DNA of 64,000 nucleotides from Engraulis encrasicolus. Its lineage: Eukaryota > Chordata > Actinopteri > Clupeiformes > Engraulidae. The stretch spans positions 19,768,391 through 19,832,390 of the forward strand of contig NC_085862.1 in assembly GCF_034702125.1 (NCBI RefSeq), read 5' to 3'. The notes beneath the pieces are model-generated. The model saw only the letters and a list, made by a program, of their open reading frames with translations. It had not been told where the DNA came from and did not search any database. Shown here piece after piece: positions 1 through 31,060 of the stretch (position 1 is the stretch's first letter; the number at the start of each line of letters is the position of its first letter). The position numbers and the translations under genes were made by a program.

Positions 1-543
1 TGTGTGATCCAGGTTCTTCTATCTTACTTACCATACTTACCACAACCTCAAGGTCAATTTAACCTGGACTACTTCTGAACCAGCGTCTTGGAATACTCTG
101 ACGACCATGGCTGGACTGGTAATCTGGCATACAGGGCATTTTCCCGGTGGGCCGTCCGTCCACATGGGCCGATGGTTTTGTTTTTATGTTTTACCTTAAA
201 GACCGGCCTACCATTCAGATGGGGGTGCCCATTGGTCCATCATTTAATATACTGTACTGTAGACAGTGGACTGAGGTAGCCTAATTATAATACTGTAAAA
301 AGCAGGGAGTTGTTTGATGGGCTGACAAAAATGCCCGGTCTGATTTTTGACCCCATTTCAGACTTGCCCTTGACCCTGACAGTTTCAATCCACCTGATAG
401 TCAAGTAGGTCTACACATAATACAAACTGTCTGGGAGAGGACACACCCAACCTCAGTCTCAATACCTTGAATCTATATTAGACCTATTTTAAATAACATT
501 ATAGACCACTGATATTTTATTCAGAACGTATATAACCCATCTT

Positions 544-848
544 TTAGACCACAGCAGAATCAGATCTGATTTTGTGCCAGGGTCCCGACGCACAGGGTCG
601 CTTTGTGATTGGTGGATCCCACTGATCCACTTGGCAACCAGGCTGTGTATCCGACAGCACAGCACAGCACAGCAGAGCGGTGGGTGGAGACGACACTACG
701 CTGGCTTTGTCGGGAGGAGACGCACTTGCCTCGCACCGCACCGACCCATGCACGGTAGATGCGCTGACTGAGTTTGGCCAGCTTTCCCTCTCAGGCGACA
801 TCGCAATCTACGAGACACAAATTCATGCTGTTGTAGATGTGACAAAAG
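544..848 (+). other. Possible noncoding first exon of wdr47 (weak)
   Basis: A good splice donor (ACAAAAG followed by GTAAGAA) lies at 848/849, about 2.4 kb upstream of the wdr47 start codon. Vertebrate WDR47 genes have a noncoding 5' exon, so this donor could end one. The left boundary is not visible and no TATA box or clear promoter was recognised. This is inference from one splice site only. The rest of 1-1850 shows no gene I can recognise. Confidence 0.2.
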
Positions 849-1849
849 GTAAGAATGCGGTCTAATGTCTGTAGGCTTCAGGAGCGCAGTATGCCCTCCC
901 TCCGGCCGACTAAGCTTTTTTAGGCTTCTGGGTTTTTTACGCCACAATCGGTATCCGAACTGAGCAAATGCGCACACAAACAACACTGACTGAACTGCTC
1001 ATAATTAGTGTACATAGATCCCCTTGGTTTTCGAGATAATGTTACGGTTGCTTTGATGGACGTTTCTTTGCGCTCTGTGCTGTGCTGTGATGTGCTCACA
1101 TGTACGCCCATCGTCAACAATATAGAGGTGTGCACTGCAGCGTGCCGAGGTAGACTGGACCCAGACTGGCTGGCTATGCGCCTGAATCACAGTAGTAAAT
1201 GCGGTGTGTCATATTAAAGCTTGTTAGGCGCATTAGCACACGTGTGTTATGTACCTTCACGCCACAAGCTGTGAAGTATGGCAGTGAGGCAGGCCTCTCC
1301 TCTGTGTTCAACATGGACTCTGGTGTGCTGCCCTTGGCAACACATTGCTTTGCTTTGCAAAGGTGTGGGATTTTACTGCTGCAGTCGTAACTTGAGTAGC
1401 AACACTAGGCTACAATGCAGGTAACCGTTTAAAATCTTCAAAATGGACTCTTCACAGCCAGTAGGCCTACTATTGTGTCCCATCACCATGCTCCTAGTAG
1501 AGAATAGATGTGAGCAGAATAGATCATGGACACGTCATGGAGGAGATGGAGAATAAACAAGAACACACTGCAGAGGTGTTCCTCTATTCCGTCACAACAT
1601 GTCATCACACAACACAGTCAGCTATTGACAATACAAATAATACCTCAACATGTATTTACTGTACATTACATTAGCTCTTACCTGTCCTTGTGTCTCACCT
1701 GTGAGTTCACACCTGTGCAGACAGGATGACAGGGGAGTACATGATCAGTAGACAGTAGAGATGCTCTAGTCCAGGTGGACGACTCATCCAGGCAAGAGAA
1801 CTTGACACACACTGTAGAGATCGTCCTCTAACACCACACACACACACCA

Positions 1850-2700
1850 TCATCATCGGCGGACACTCTTATTCGAGTATGTCTGTCCTTCTTGGTGCTT
1901 ATGGGTCTGAGGGCAAAGAGGCCAATCCTGCATGCACATACTGAGGGCACTGAGGGCACGGATGGGCAGGGGTGCTTGTGAGTGTTGGTGTAACCAAGTT
2001 AGCAGCGGTGTCGGTGATCTCCTTCCATTTGCACTTTTGTTCTGCAGCACTGTGAAGATCGCGGTTATATTGTGTAGCCCCCTCTCGAACAGCTCGTCTT
2101 CAGGCAGGCCTATTCTTTGCCGTAGTCTCCCAGGTGTTAAGCGATATGGCACTTCCTGATTTTATCTGCTTTTGGCCTCTGGGGCACGTTTTCCTTCAAC
2201 AAGCTATGATTACAGGACTTGTTTGGGGAGGCGAGAGTCTTGCATCCAGATGACATGGCCAATCCATCTGAGCTGGTGTTGTGCGGTGATGGCCGTGATG
2301 GTAGGGATGCCAGCTTCCTCCAGGACACTGGTGTTTGTTCGTCTATCCCGCCAGGTTATCCTGAGGATGGAAGACCTCCGGTGCCTGAGGTCCAGGCCTC
2401 TGACCCATACAGGAGAGTGGGGAGTGGGACTGCTTTATAAGATTTTGATCCTTGACTGAAGGTTGCAGTTCTCAAAGACTCTTTTCTTGAGCCTTGTGAA
2501 AGCAGTATACTTCATCAATTGTGGCTTTAGATGATGGGAGGCTGCCAAGATAGATGAAGTGATCCACATTTCCCAACTTTGTGTTATTAATAGAGATGTG
2601 TGGAGGGGTGGTGCTGTTTGGTGGTGGCTGGTAGAGGATTTTGGTCTTTTTGATGTTCGTTAGACCCAGCTGTTTGTATGCTTTATCGGCAATGTCAACA
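1850..2700 (-). mobile_element. Decayed RTE-like endonuclease/reverse transcriptase retrotransposon, 3' part
   Basis: Read on the minus strand, broken frames give pieces typical of the C-terminal half of RTE-type reverse transcriptase polyproteins. There is a segment like LGSLPSSKATIDE, then a segment around LLYGSEAWT, then a stretch matching the part where such proteins read SVLEEASIPTITA..., and near the end a short segment around GLASL before the terminus. Stops and frameshifts occur throughout, so it cannot be functional. Boundaries are approximate; the 3' end of the element points to the left. Confidence 0.5.
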
Positions 2701-2889
2701 ATGTGTCATCTGATGTCTCTACTCTCTCTACCTCTCATTCTCTTTAGTGTGTCTATGTCCACCTCTCCCTCTCCCTCTGCCTCTGCCTCTGCCTCACCTC
2801 TGTGTGTTACCTTCCCTCCAAGTGTGAGGATGAGTGCGGAGGAATAGTTCATCATAAAAGGAGGTGATGGTTATCAAACTGGTGCTGGT
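2690..2889 (+). pseudogene. Dead tandem copy of the wdr47 start-codon exon and its upstream intron flank
   Basis: The text around 2692 (AATGTCAACAATGTGTC, then CT-rich) is repeated around 3082 just before the real exon. Positions 2823-2888 align with 3226-3296, the true 5' end of coding exon 1. The copied ATG (2830-2832) opens only five codons (ATG AGT GCG GAG GAA) before TAG. The copy lacks the rest of the exon and is cut by a hAT MITE at 2891. If transcribed it would act only as a short upstream ORF. Confidence 0.75.
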
Positions 2890-2890
2890 A

Positions 2891-3065
2891 TAGGGTTGCC
2901 AACTGTCCCTTGAAATACAGAATCGTCCTGTGTTTAGAGATAAAAGTGCAGCTGAAACGGGACACAGGACGTTAGAATGCAATAAATTACTTCTGGGGGA
3001 GGACCCTCAGACCCCCGCTTCAATTAAGTGTCCCGTATTTTTTCCATTGACAGTTGGCAACCCTA
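2891..3065. mobile_element. hAT-type MITE (175 bp)
   Basis: Perfect terminal inverted repeats TAGGGTTGCCAACTGTC and GACAGTTGGCAACCCTA are flanked by 8-bp target duplications TGCTGGTA (2883-2890) and TGCTGCTA (3066-3073), 7 of 8 identical, as expected of hAT elements. There is no coding capacity. It lies inside the tandem duplication of the wdr47 start exon, so it inserted after or at the edge of that duplication. Confidence 0.8.
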
Positions 3066-3107
3066 TGCTGCTATTGACTGTTAATGTGTCAACAATGTCT
3101 CAGATAA

Positions 3108-22210
<19,103 letters not shown>

Positions 22211-22675
22211 GGCACACGTGGACTGAAGCTACTGGTGTGTGCGCGTGCGTGTGTGTGTGTGATGTTCTGAGGAATCAAGAGACTGGAACACAGGGAGTGA
22301 GTCAAGATGGAGAATCCCACCGGATCACGATGGGGTGTGTATCGTACGGAATGTGACAATGTCTGTGTGAGGTTCACAGTGAACAATCAAGGGTCAGAGG
22401 TCTGGAGAAGCACAAAGACTGAAACTGTCCAAAAAAAAATCTCCCTGTCCTCAGTGCAGAAAATCATGTGTGAGGTTGCACATTACAGGGACGTAAAAAA
22501 GACCTGATTGTAGGATTATGCAAGTGTGTGTGTGTGTGTGTGCATGTGTGGGTGCGCGTGTGTGTGTTTGCGTGTGTGTAGTGTACAAGTGAGTGACCGT
22601 GCGTACAACCATAAACTCTTCAAATACGTTTTTAAAAACTAACTGTTGAATAAACAAGCAAAACATGGATGGATT
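22211..22675 (+). other. wdr47: wdr47 3' UTR with polyadenylation signal
   Basis: After the TGA (22208-22210) comes TG-rich sequence. An AATAAA at 22649-22654 is the first good poly(A) signal, so the mRNA probably ends near 22670. A second AATAAA near 22971 is possible. Confidence 0.6.
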
Positions 22676-22959
22676 AAAACGCTAGGTAGTGTTTGTTGCT
22701 GTGTAACACGGGGGGATGAGATCTCATCTGCGTGTTCTGCACTGTATATCTAGCGGCTGATCTCTGCGTCCCACGTAGGACGTGAGTTGCATCATGTGCA
22801 CTGAATATCTAATTGTCATGTAACTACTGAAACTTGTTGACTTATTTTGCTCTCTATGAACTGCATTGTGAACAAGTGAATATTTCCTATTGGGCCTGAG
22901 GTCTGTAGGCTAGCGCACTGCATATGTATTCTCTGCCAGCCACATCTGCATGTGCACAT

Positions 22960-23770
22960 GGCTGGATAACAATAAAATGAGCTAATAGCAACACTAGCAC
23001 TGATGTTAATGGCTGTGTAAGTACACCATTATTTTTCTGCACTATCCTATCTGCACATGCGCACCACACAAGGCTGCACTATCCGCTCTGCGAATGTGCA
23101 GCACGATTCGTGGAGCATTGTCGCCCTTCGTTTCGTTAAAAAGCTGATCTGTAAGGACCCAGAAAGTTTAATTCCATCTCTATTGTGAATTGTAGCCTAT
23201 TTGTCAAGACGCTGACAAAACACACTTCATTTGTTATCAATAGGACTCGGCTATCTTTGACAGACGCCCACGTCAGTCTCCCGTTAATCTTTAACTTAAT
23301 TAAACCCAAGACAATGACTAGGTATTTTCCTTACACTACCATTATAATATTACAAGTATTTCCCACATAATACATTTATAACATTAGCCTACGTGCTGTA
23401 TCAATAAATCACGAAAAATGTCATATAGCGTACTCGAATAAAACAAGGTTACAGACGGGCTTTTATCGAAACAACACTTAAAGATATTTTTTAGCGAACA
23501 GAAGGGCGGCAATGCTCCACGAATCGTGTTGCACATGTGCAGAGCGGATAGTGCAGCCTTGCGTGGTGCGCATGTGCAGATAGGATAGTGCAGAAAAATA
23601 ATGGTGTACTTACAGGCTGCATTAGGATTGATGCTAACAGCACCACTAGCATTTATGCTGATAGCAGCACTAACTCCAATGCTAACAGCTGCACTAGCAT
23701 CAATGCTAATGGCAGCATTAGCATGGACACTGATGTTACTAGCTCTGCACTAGCACTGATACTAATGGCT
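22960..23770. mobile_element. Long-TIR element inserted in a 24-bp minisatellite
   Basis: Positions 23019-23125 and 23503-23610 are inverted repeats of about 107 bp (AGTACACCATTATTTTTCTG.. and its complement) enclosing about 380 bp. Outside, both flanks are units of a 24-bp minisatellite of the GATGCTAACAGC.GCACTAGCA type: two units left (22975-23010), five right (23625-23765). The interior has no credible ORF. Confidence 0.75.
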
Positions 23771-24373
23771 GCAGTGCCGCGACTTACCATTCATTCACAT
23801 GAGCACCGTCCGTTGACTGATCTCACAGACTTCGAATGGAATGCACTGTGGAAACCATCAGTTCCGTCGGCTCCACCGAAAAAGTTAAACTTTTCAGGCT
23901 GCAACGGATCCGTCAGCCTATTAGGATATGTGTATGCATACAACACGCATAAACACAGCCCACATTTTGTCAAGATGCGACCACTGTGAGCCGTCCGCGG
24001 ACGGTGCTCCATGTGAGCGAAGGGTAACTCCACCATACACACACTCACACAGCCCACTAACCGCTTACCAAATTTAGAAACCTCAGCAAGATCGTCCTCC
24101 ACCGCAGCTGCATGTCTGTGAATCCATTTGAAGTTTTACGTCGTGTACATGTGGGGTCAACACGCACACACTGCTCCCAGGGGGCTGCTGTAGGCCGCAT
24201 CATCCACTAACTCACTGTCAACTACATGGTGCCTTGAGTAAGAAAACGAATGACGTTAATAAAATGTGTCAACTCTTAAACAGATGCCTGGTGTGGTTTT
24301 CTTTGTCTTAAAATGAATGGTCAACTACTGTAGGCTGCGTTTCAGCAGAACATGCTTAAGTGGGCTTGCACAT

Positions 24374-24579
24374 CAGGCTTGTACGAAATTCCGAATTGAA
24401 TGATTTTCAATTCAAAGTAATGCCATAATACGAACACTAGGTGGTGTCATTACCTTGAATTTCTTTGAATTTATTCTACACCACCCATTGAAAGTACATA
24501 GAACACCACCACCTAGTGTTCGTATTAAGGCATTACTTTGAATTGAAATTCTTTCAATTCGGAATTTCGTACAAGCCTG
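24374..24579. mobile_element. Fold-back MITE, copy 1 (206 bp)
   Basis: It starts CAGGCTTGTACGAAATTCCG and ends CGGAATTTCGTACAAGCCTG; arms of about 75 bp are inverted copies. An almost identical element is at 39623-39827. Confidence 0.85.
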
Positions 24580-25784
24580 TTGCACATGACGTAAACTGTG
24601 AAAATAATTAAGGGACTGTTATAAATTACTGTAATTCACTTTTTATCAATTGGTTTTGTCGAACACTACACATTATTGTACATTATGTTTTGCTAAAGAC
24701 ATAGGTATTTTGCTGAAAACACCAGAAAATTAAATACTTTATTTACTTAGTTCATATTCTGAACCTTTGGTGTCCTCTTATAAAACCCATTTGCTGACAA
24801 CCTCCAACTTCTTGGCAGATGGTTTGAGATTCAATATTTTTCCACACACGGATTTGTCTTCATGATGCCATCTATTTAAAGGCCAACTTCCGATAAAACA
24901 CAGTTTTACTCACTCCTTTTGAAAATCGGACGGTCACCACAAGTTAAACTCACATGCAAGACTTTCATAGCGGTGTGTCACCTCGTCTGGCTGTGTTTCC
25001 TGGTGTTCCCAATTGACAAACTGCAGAGAAACGAAAGCCTTTCTGTGTTGTGTCACATCGAAAGAAGGCGTTGCCCACAAAGGTTTATGTCGACCCATTT
25101 TTCTAAAAACATGTTGAGTAATATTTTTATGCTTGTTTTCAAAACAAGCAACGCCTGGTGGCCGAAACCTAGCTTAGCTTAGCTAGTACCACTCAGAGAA
25201 GTGGTGAGTCTTTTTCCCCATTACAATCTCTGAGAGCAGGAGGAGTGAGCCAATCAGAGACGGATTTCCACGAGAAACCCGGAAGACCCTCTCGTTTCTC
25301 CACAAGCCACCTTGCTAGCTTGCAAAAACGGCTTGAAACAAAGCAACCAGAAAGTTTTTTAAAACAGGACCAAAGCATAACACATTCAATAACAATGGGG
25401 AACACAGAAATATTAATTAAATTATGCTGAGAGGATATCTTTAAGTTCGTATTGGTATTATAAGCTATGATGACTTTGAAACATGGGGGTGGCTGCAGTA
25501 TTTTATGGCTTTGATTTACTGCAGGTGGTTCTTGTGCACTATACAAAATAGATGAAGAAACAACAGTATGTGGAAAAATAGTGCAGCAGTGCTGTCAAAA
25601 TTATCGCGTTAACCCAACCCCTTTAATTTTTTTTATTGCGAGATTAACGCTAGATATGACCCTGTGAAGTTTTTTTTAAATAAACTGACTGACTGCGGGT
25701 TACGGTGATAGCTTAACTACAATTCCCAGCATGCCGGTTACAGAAGACGCTACAGAGCCTCGTGCCAACCTGCTCCTGCAGTTA
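24580..25784. other. Intergenic stretch, no recognised gene
   Basis: AT-rich sequence with short ORFs only. The text at 25590-25640 (AAATTATCGCGTTAAC..ATTGCGAGATTAACGC) looks like part of a dispersed repeat. I see nothing else that can be named. Confidence 0.5.
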
Positions 25785-25945
25785 CAACTGAGCCCTGAGG
25801 AAGGTCAGTAGACCGAAAGCTTGGCCTATCATTAAAAAGAACAAAGGGGATTTAAGTGTGCAGACATGTTTCTTTCAATTTTACACAGTTTTTGTTTATG
25901 TTTGGCATCTTTTAATCGAGAGTGCGGTGGGATCCGGTTAAACAC
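25785..25945 (+). repeat. Dispersed repeat, copy 2, with hammerhead-like motif
   Basis: CTGAGGA (25795-25801), A, GGTC-AGTA-GACC, GAAA (25815-25818), then ATTAAAAAGAAC and GATTTAAGTGTGCAGACAT. It matches 16905-17115. An AATTC-rich fragment of the fold-back MITE follows at 25965-26042. Confidence 0.7.
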
Positions 25946-28477
25946 ACATTTCAATACATAGGCTATTTAAATTCAATTTTCAAAAATTCATTTGAATTTT
26001 GGGATCATTCTCAATTCAATTCAGAATTTTGTATAAGCCTGATGTGTGTGTGTGGTGGTGTGCTTCTGATGGTCGATTAATCCCTGATTGGGTGATGGGC
26101 TCGCCCATCCAGATGGTTGCTGGTGTTTAATGTATAAAGCGGTGAGATGTTCTGAATACATTTGTGAGGTGTGCCCCCGTTTTTTAAATTCCTGATTTCA
26201 TCTTTTCTATCTTTCATCTTTTTATCCTTTGCTCTGCTTTTTCAAAAATCCTTCTGTAAATATTTGACGTTAAATAAATTGTGTTTTCAACCTATACTTA
26301 TCAAAACCTATGCTTCATTTCGTAACAGTTTGTTGTCTACAGTGGTCGATAGTACAGGGGGCACATGTTGTGCACATAAGCAGTGGCATCATTTGATGAG
26401 GCCTTGTTCAGCCACAACCATCCAGAACCTCTGAGGGGAAAGAACGTATGAGAAACGGAGGATTTGAACCTGTAACCCTCTGGTCTCACGACAGCACCCC
26501 TAACCATAGTCCAAGGCTGAATATATTGTTTCAGAAACTAGTTTAATGCAGACAACATAAGTAACAGTGCAGTCTCAGTTTTTTTCTCTCTTCTGTGTGT
26601 ATTTCCATGTGTGTCTGTCTGTCAACGTCATGCACAATACTATCCATCTCCTCAGCTGGACTGGTGTGAGGACGGAAATGCTGTTGATCTGCAGCCAATC
26701 ATTAACAGTGTGTGTGGAAACAGAAAAGTCAACAATGTCGGGAAGCCTCTATTTGTAAAGCTGACCCTTCCAGATTGCCGGTAGGGCCTAAACATGACCG
26801 GGCTGACGGTAGGGACACGTAGACACGAATTTGGCCAAGTGAAGCGAACTTCACCATTCACTCCTATGAGAGAGGCGAAGGCAAGCGAAGAGAAGAGCGA
26901 AGCGAAGCCAAATTATTAAACCAAATGTAATATGCAAATGAGCGAATTCGCCAGTGCGGCCCAATCAAATCAACAACATATCTGTTCCATTCCATTTGAT
27001 TCGCCGCAACCACCTGATGGTGCAGATTACACAGATTGTAATCCTACAGAGTTGTATTATTACAAACAACCAGTTAGTCTCACTGCATACAACTAATTCC
27101 ATTGTGTTGTAGTAAAGTAGTACAGAATTAGAATAGTGAGTTAATTAGAATAGTAGTATACATGAGAAGCTGTTGTACTGTATTGCCCACCTAATTCAGA
27201 CTTTCTTAGTCTGCCTCACTTAATATTGGTGCCAGATTTGTGCAAATGCCGTTCAGTGTTTTTACCTTGTGGTAAAGGGATCCGTTGTCCTGGGCCAGGG
27301 AGAGGAGGCCTCCAGAATTGGTTTCTCATTACATTTATTGTATTGGGTAGGGGGGCCCTGTCAGATGACTTTGTCCTGGGCCCAGCCAAAGCTGTCAGTG
27401 GCCCTGTTCCCCACCTTCAATTTGCATAATACTGAATCATTAACTCTGAAGTCACATCACAGGGAGGTCAGTTATATCATAGTTCATTTGATGATTTGCT
27501 TTTCAAAATGCAAGCTGTGGATCTGTCTTTCATCCTTTTTATGTGCCTTGTCAATATTGGCCCAGTGTAAAATACAACTACAGAGCGCTACATGTAAAAT
27601 TGATGGCTGTATTCCTAAACAACTCTGTGGTACACTTAACGTTCTATTTGCTCTCAATAGAAAACCAAACGACATGTCTGGATACATACAATGGACTGTG
27701 GGACCAATGGGCTGTGGGACCAACGGACCTAAAAATAAATTAAAAAGTCTTAGTGATGTGGGACCAATGGGCTGTGGGACCATTGGGCCTAATTTTGAAA
27801 AAACACAAAAGTCTTAGCAATGTGGGACCAATGGGCCGTGGGAACATAGGGCTGACCCCCTTCCGACGAAGGGTTTCCGACACCACACTCCGTCGACGGA
27901 GGGCCACGGCATGCACAACAGCACACAAGTTTAAGTATTTTCGACGTAATTAAGGGCTTTAAAGTGGTAATAATTATTCCATTGTACTAAGTTTAACATT
28001 GTCCTAATGTGTGATGGCCCTTTTCTCTGTGATACGCATGTGACAAAAAACGTTATTAACGTGACAGCTCTGAGTGTTTTTCCGTGATTGTTGAAGGGAT
28101 ATCTCAATCCATAGGAGTTGCGTTTCAAGCCCTACACCTTGTGGCTTCGTTTGAAAGCACGAGGGGCAAGAGGAAGGCGTACGGGTAGGGGTAGAGATTA
28201 GTAATGGGAAAGGCCCTTAGATAGGCTAATTGTAGTCAAAATATCTAAAACATTTTTACAGTTGAACATTTATTTAGAAACATGCAAATTTGTCTACTCC
28301 TTATCATAAATTACAATACATTTCCCAATAAACGGCATTGCACCTCCATACCATGGTACAGTGCCCTGTAGAGATCGAGATGTGGGTCACCTTGGATAAA
28401 AGTGTCTGCTTTATATAGCCTAATGTAGGACTAATGTAGGCCTAATACAGGCCTATTACCATGACATAATTACCTTC
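25946..28477. other. Intergenic stretch with dispersed-repeat fragments
   Basis: No gene is recognised. At 27230-27425 a GGGCCC-rich repeat (GTCAGATGACTTTGTCCTGGGCCCAGCC..) recurs in reverse at 52100-52245. At 27690-27860 GTGGGACCAATGGGC.-type units are repeated five times and end in GGGAACATAGGGCTGACCCC. At 26815-26960 AGCGAAGCGAA-type units occur. At 26440-26520 a tRNA-like GGATTTGAACC string is present but no cloverleaf. Confidence 0.5.
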
Positions 28478-28521
28478 GCCAAGACAAAGTCGGCGAAGGT
28501 TATGTTTTGACCGCTGTGTAT

Positions 28522-28552
<31 letters not shown>

Positions 28553-29200
28553 TTTTTTTTTTTTAATATGTTTGTTTGTTTGTTTGTTTGTACTTCGCAT
28601 AACTCAGACAGAACTGAGCCGTTTTTTCTGAACTTTGGTGGGATGATTGGTCATGACCCAAGGAACAATCGATTAGTTTTTGGGAGTGATTGGATCAAAG
28701 GTCAAAGGTCAAGGTCACGAAGGTCAAAAACGTACATTGAGCCGATTTATATGAAATTTACTGGGATGATTGGTCATGACCCAAGGAACAATCGATTACT
28801 TTTTGGGAGTGATTGGGTCAAAGGTCAAAGGTCACGAAAAGGTTAAAAATGTTAATTCAGCCGATTTTTATGAAATTTACTGGGATGATTGGTCATGACC
28901 CAAGGAACAATCGATTACTTTTTGGGAGTGATTGGGTCAAAGGTCAAGGTCAAGGTCATGAAAAGGTCAAAAACGTTTTTCTTTGCCAAGCACTATATGC
29001 CAGAACAACGTGTGCATGCGGAATTGAATAAGAGGTCAAGACTGGGCCAAATATTTAAATGAAACTAACCGATTTAAATGAAACTAACACCAAAATATGG
29101 AGAATGTAACGCCCCACACTCTGAAGATGGCCAAAAAAAAAAAAAAGTGGCGTAGGCGAAGGTTTGCGCTCTACCGAGTGCCCATTCTAGTTTTGTTTGC
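28478..29200 (+). mobile_element. Dispersed element with three roughly 120-bp tandem internal units
   Basis: The element opens with CGCCAAGACAAAGTCGGCGAAGG and ATTT/GTTT runs. Units containing GGGATGATTGGTCATGACCC and AATCGATTA.TTTTTGGGAG start near 28640, 28763 and 28882. The end contains GGCGTAGGCGAAGG. End-like fragments CGGTGAAGG and CGCCAAAGAGG at about 59945 and 49410 suggest a family. No transposase is seen. Confidence 0.6.
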
Positions 29201-29202
29201 AG

Positions 29203-29394
29203 AGATGGGCTGCAAGCTCTCACATTCGCCTAACACAAAGATCATACCTGAGGGCAAAAATATTTTCCGACCTGGAGAAGAGGTGAAGATTGTTTGCGAT
29301 AAAGGATATCGGACAATTACTAAAAAGGAGAGAGATTAATTTCTCTGTGGAGAGGATGGATAGTGGCCGAATAGGAGGACGCCTGGCTGTGAGG
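29203..29394 (+). pseudogene. Dead sushi (CCP) exon of the factor H-like locus
   Basis: An acceptor (TTTGTTTGCAG) and a donor (GAGG|GTATGT) of phase 1-1 bound a CCP-like sequence with Cys residues in the right places (GCKLSHSPNT.., KIVCDKGY, FLCGEDG.W, PGCE). Two in-frame stops interrupt it: TAA at 29337-29339, next to what looks like a small insertion, and TAG at 29361-29363. Either this exon is skipped in a living gene or it is left from a dead upstream module. It lies in the same orientation as the intact sushi exons 9.4 kb downstream, with an L1 between. Confidence 0.75.
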
Positions 29395-30851
29395 GTATGT
29401 CATTAGCTTAGAGAAATACAAAGCAGTTTATCTTTAGGGGTGCACATCACTCATTTCATTCTGTAACATAGAGTAAGTTGAAAGAGTAACTCAATGTATT
29501 TCTATGCAGAAATCTTTTGCACGACTCGAGACCATGACAGTCGTGCAACACTGACTTTGAAGAGGGCTCCGAACGGATACAAATTTATATACACATAAAA
29601 TTGATGAGACTCTAGACTATACTTGTCCACTGTCCTATTGGCCCAGAGTACAGTACAGGAGAACTGCAGAGAAAGCGACATGTAAAATTGATGGCTGGAA
29701 TCCTAAACAACTCTGTGGTATGTAATTTCACTTTCTGCCTTTCGTCAATAGTAAAGGAAATGGAATGTGTCTGGATACTTACAATATTACTGATGAGACC
29801 ATACTGATGCTCAGTGATGCACACACAAGTAGCTCACTGGAATACTGTTCATTTGGGTTTTATCAGAAGAGTTAAGCTTTAGCCAAGTGGATTTTTTTCT
29901 CAAACTTCAACTCTTTTGTCTCAATCCAAAGACTTCTTCAGACTTACTCTGATGTGAGATTTAAGTGTTTTTCAATCTGAAAGGTGGATGTGTATACTAC
30001 AGCCTTCATCACATAACAAAGGCTCACATGTAAAGGTGTGACATCGTCTGGGAGTCACTTTGGTCATATGATTCCAGAGATTGAAGCAGCTCTGATGGGT
30101 GAAAGCAGTTTTATGTCCTGAGATGGAAGGTCAAGGCAGAACGGCGAGTAGTAGGCGGTTGATGAAATACTGTTGTCCTACTCTACTGTTGTCCTACTCT
30201 ACTGTTGCCCTACTCTACTGTTCAAAGCTGTTCCCTTCTCAAACCTATATGCTCCTTCAAATTATTAACTTCATTGTCTTTGAGTGAGTGAGCCTTTGTC
30301 AGGTGAAGAGGGGTTGGGTCCACAGGTTCAGACACTCCCTTATTAGAGCGTCTAGCGATTTCAGGCTGGTTTACAAATTTGGGCAGGCGGAGCATCTCAC
30401 TCTCTCGCTCTCTTTCTCTCTCTCTCCGCTCAACGTCTATCTCCACTCAACATACATTGGTGCATGCATGAATCAAAAAAACACGTTTGATAAATCCTTC
30501 TCGGTCTGTTGTTCATTTCTGTGCTTTACCTTCCAACGTTTGCCCAAGTTTTTCGTCTCGCGGCGGTTGCTCAGGCAATGGATAACAACAAATGCACGTG
30601 CTGGTTGGACGGAACATTTTACAAGAGAGAGGGGTGAATGGAAGTGTTACTCACACATGTGCGCCCCTTTACTTGTCTTTTTTAAGCGCATATGCAAGCA
30701 TTTGCCTGTATCCTGCTGTTTTCTAGACTGAGGGGTAACAACTTTGAAAGGGCGCATCGCGATTCAGCGAGGAAGGTTCGCGATAGGGGTTCGTGGGTCT
30801 GTGCACCGCGATCCCTCTGTTCGATGCAATATCATTACAGCCTTATAGATT
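29395..30851. other. Intron or intergenic stretch, no recognised exon
   Basis: No CCP exon or credible signal-peptide exon is recognised. A CT-rich patch lies at 30400-30427. Confidence 0.5.
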
Positions 30852-31060
30852 ATGAATGTGTATTTCTTTTTTTTTTAAATTATATATTTATTCAGATATT
30901 TTTGCAGAAAACAAAACAATACAGAAAGGGAAAAAGCAATATACACACACAGAACAAAACAAAACAAAAAACAACACAAACAGGGCTGGGTGAGTTGTAG
31001 TTGTACATCACAGATTTTGATATATTCACACAAAGAAAATAAAAGAGGTGAACGGTACAC

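Noticed and set aside
23588..23989. ORF of 133 codons with repeated IDANST-type residues
   Set aside because: It is the reading of a 24-bp minisatellite continuing into unrelated sequence; no splice sites or known domain.
26440..26520. tRNA-like string GGATTTGAACC with a possible T arm (also near 9510 and 61410)
   Set aside because: No matching acceptor, D or anticodon arms were found; at best tRNA-derived SINE or repeat fragments.
30692..30735. Signal-peptide-like start (MQAFACILLFS) followed by GGGTAAC as a first exon for the factor H-like gene
   Set aside because: It is very short, the donor is weak, there is no promoter evidence, and the L1 lies between it and the next exon. Not enough support.
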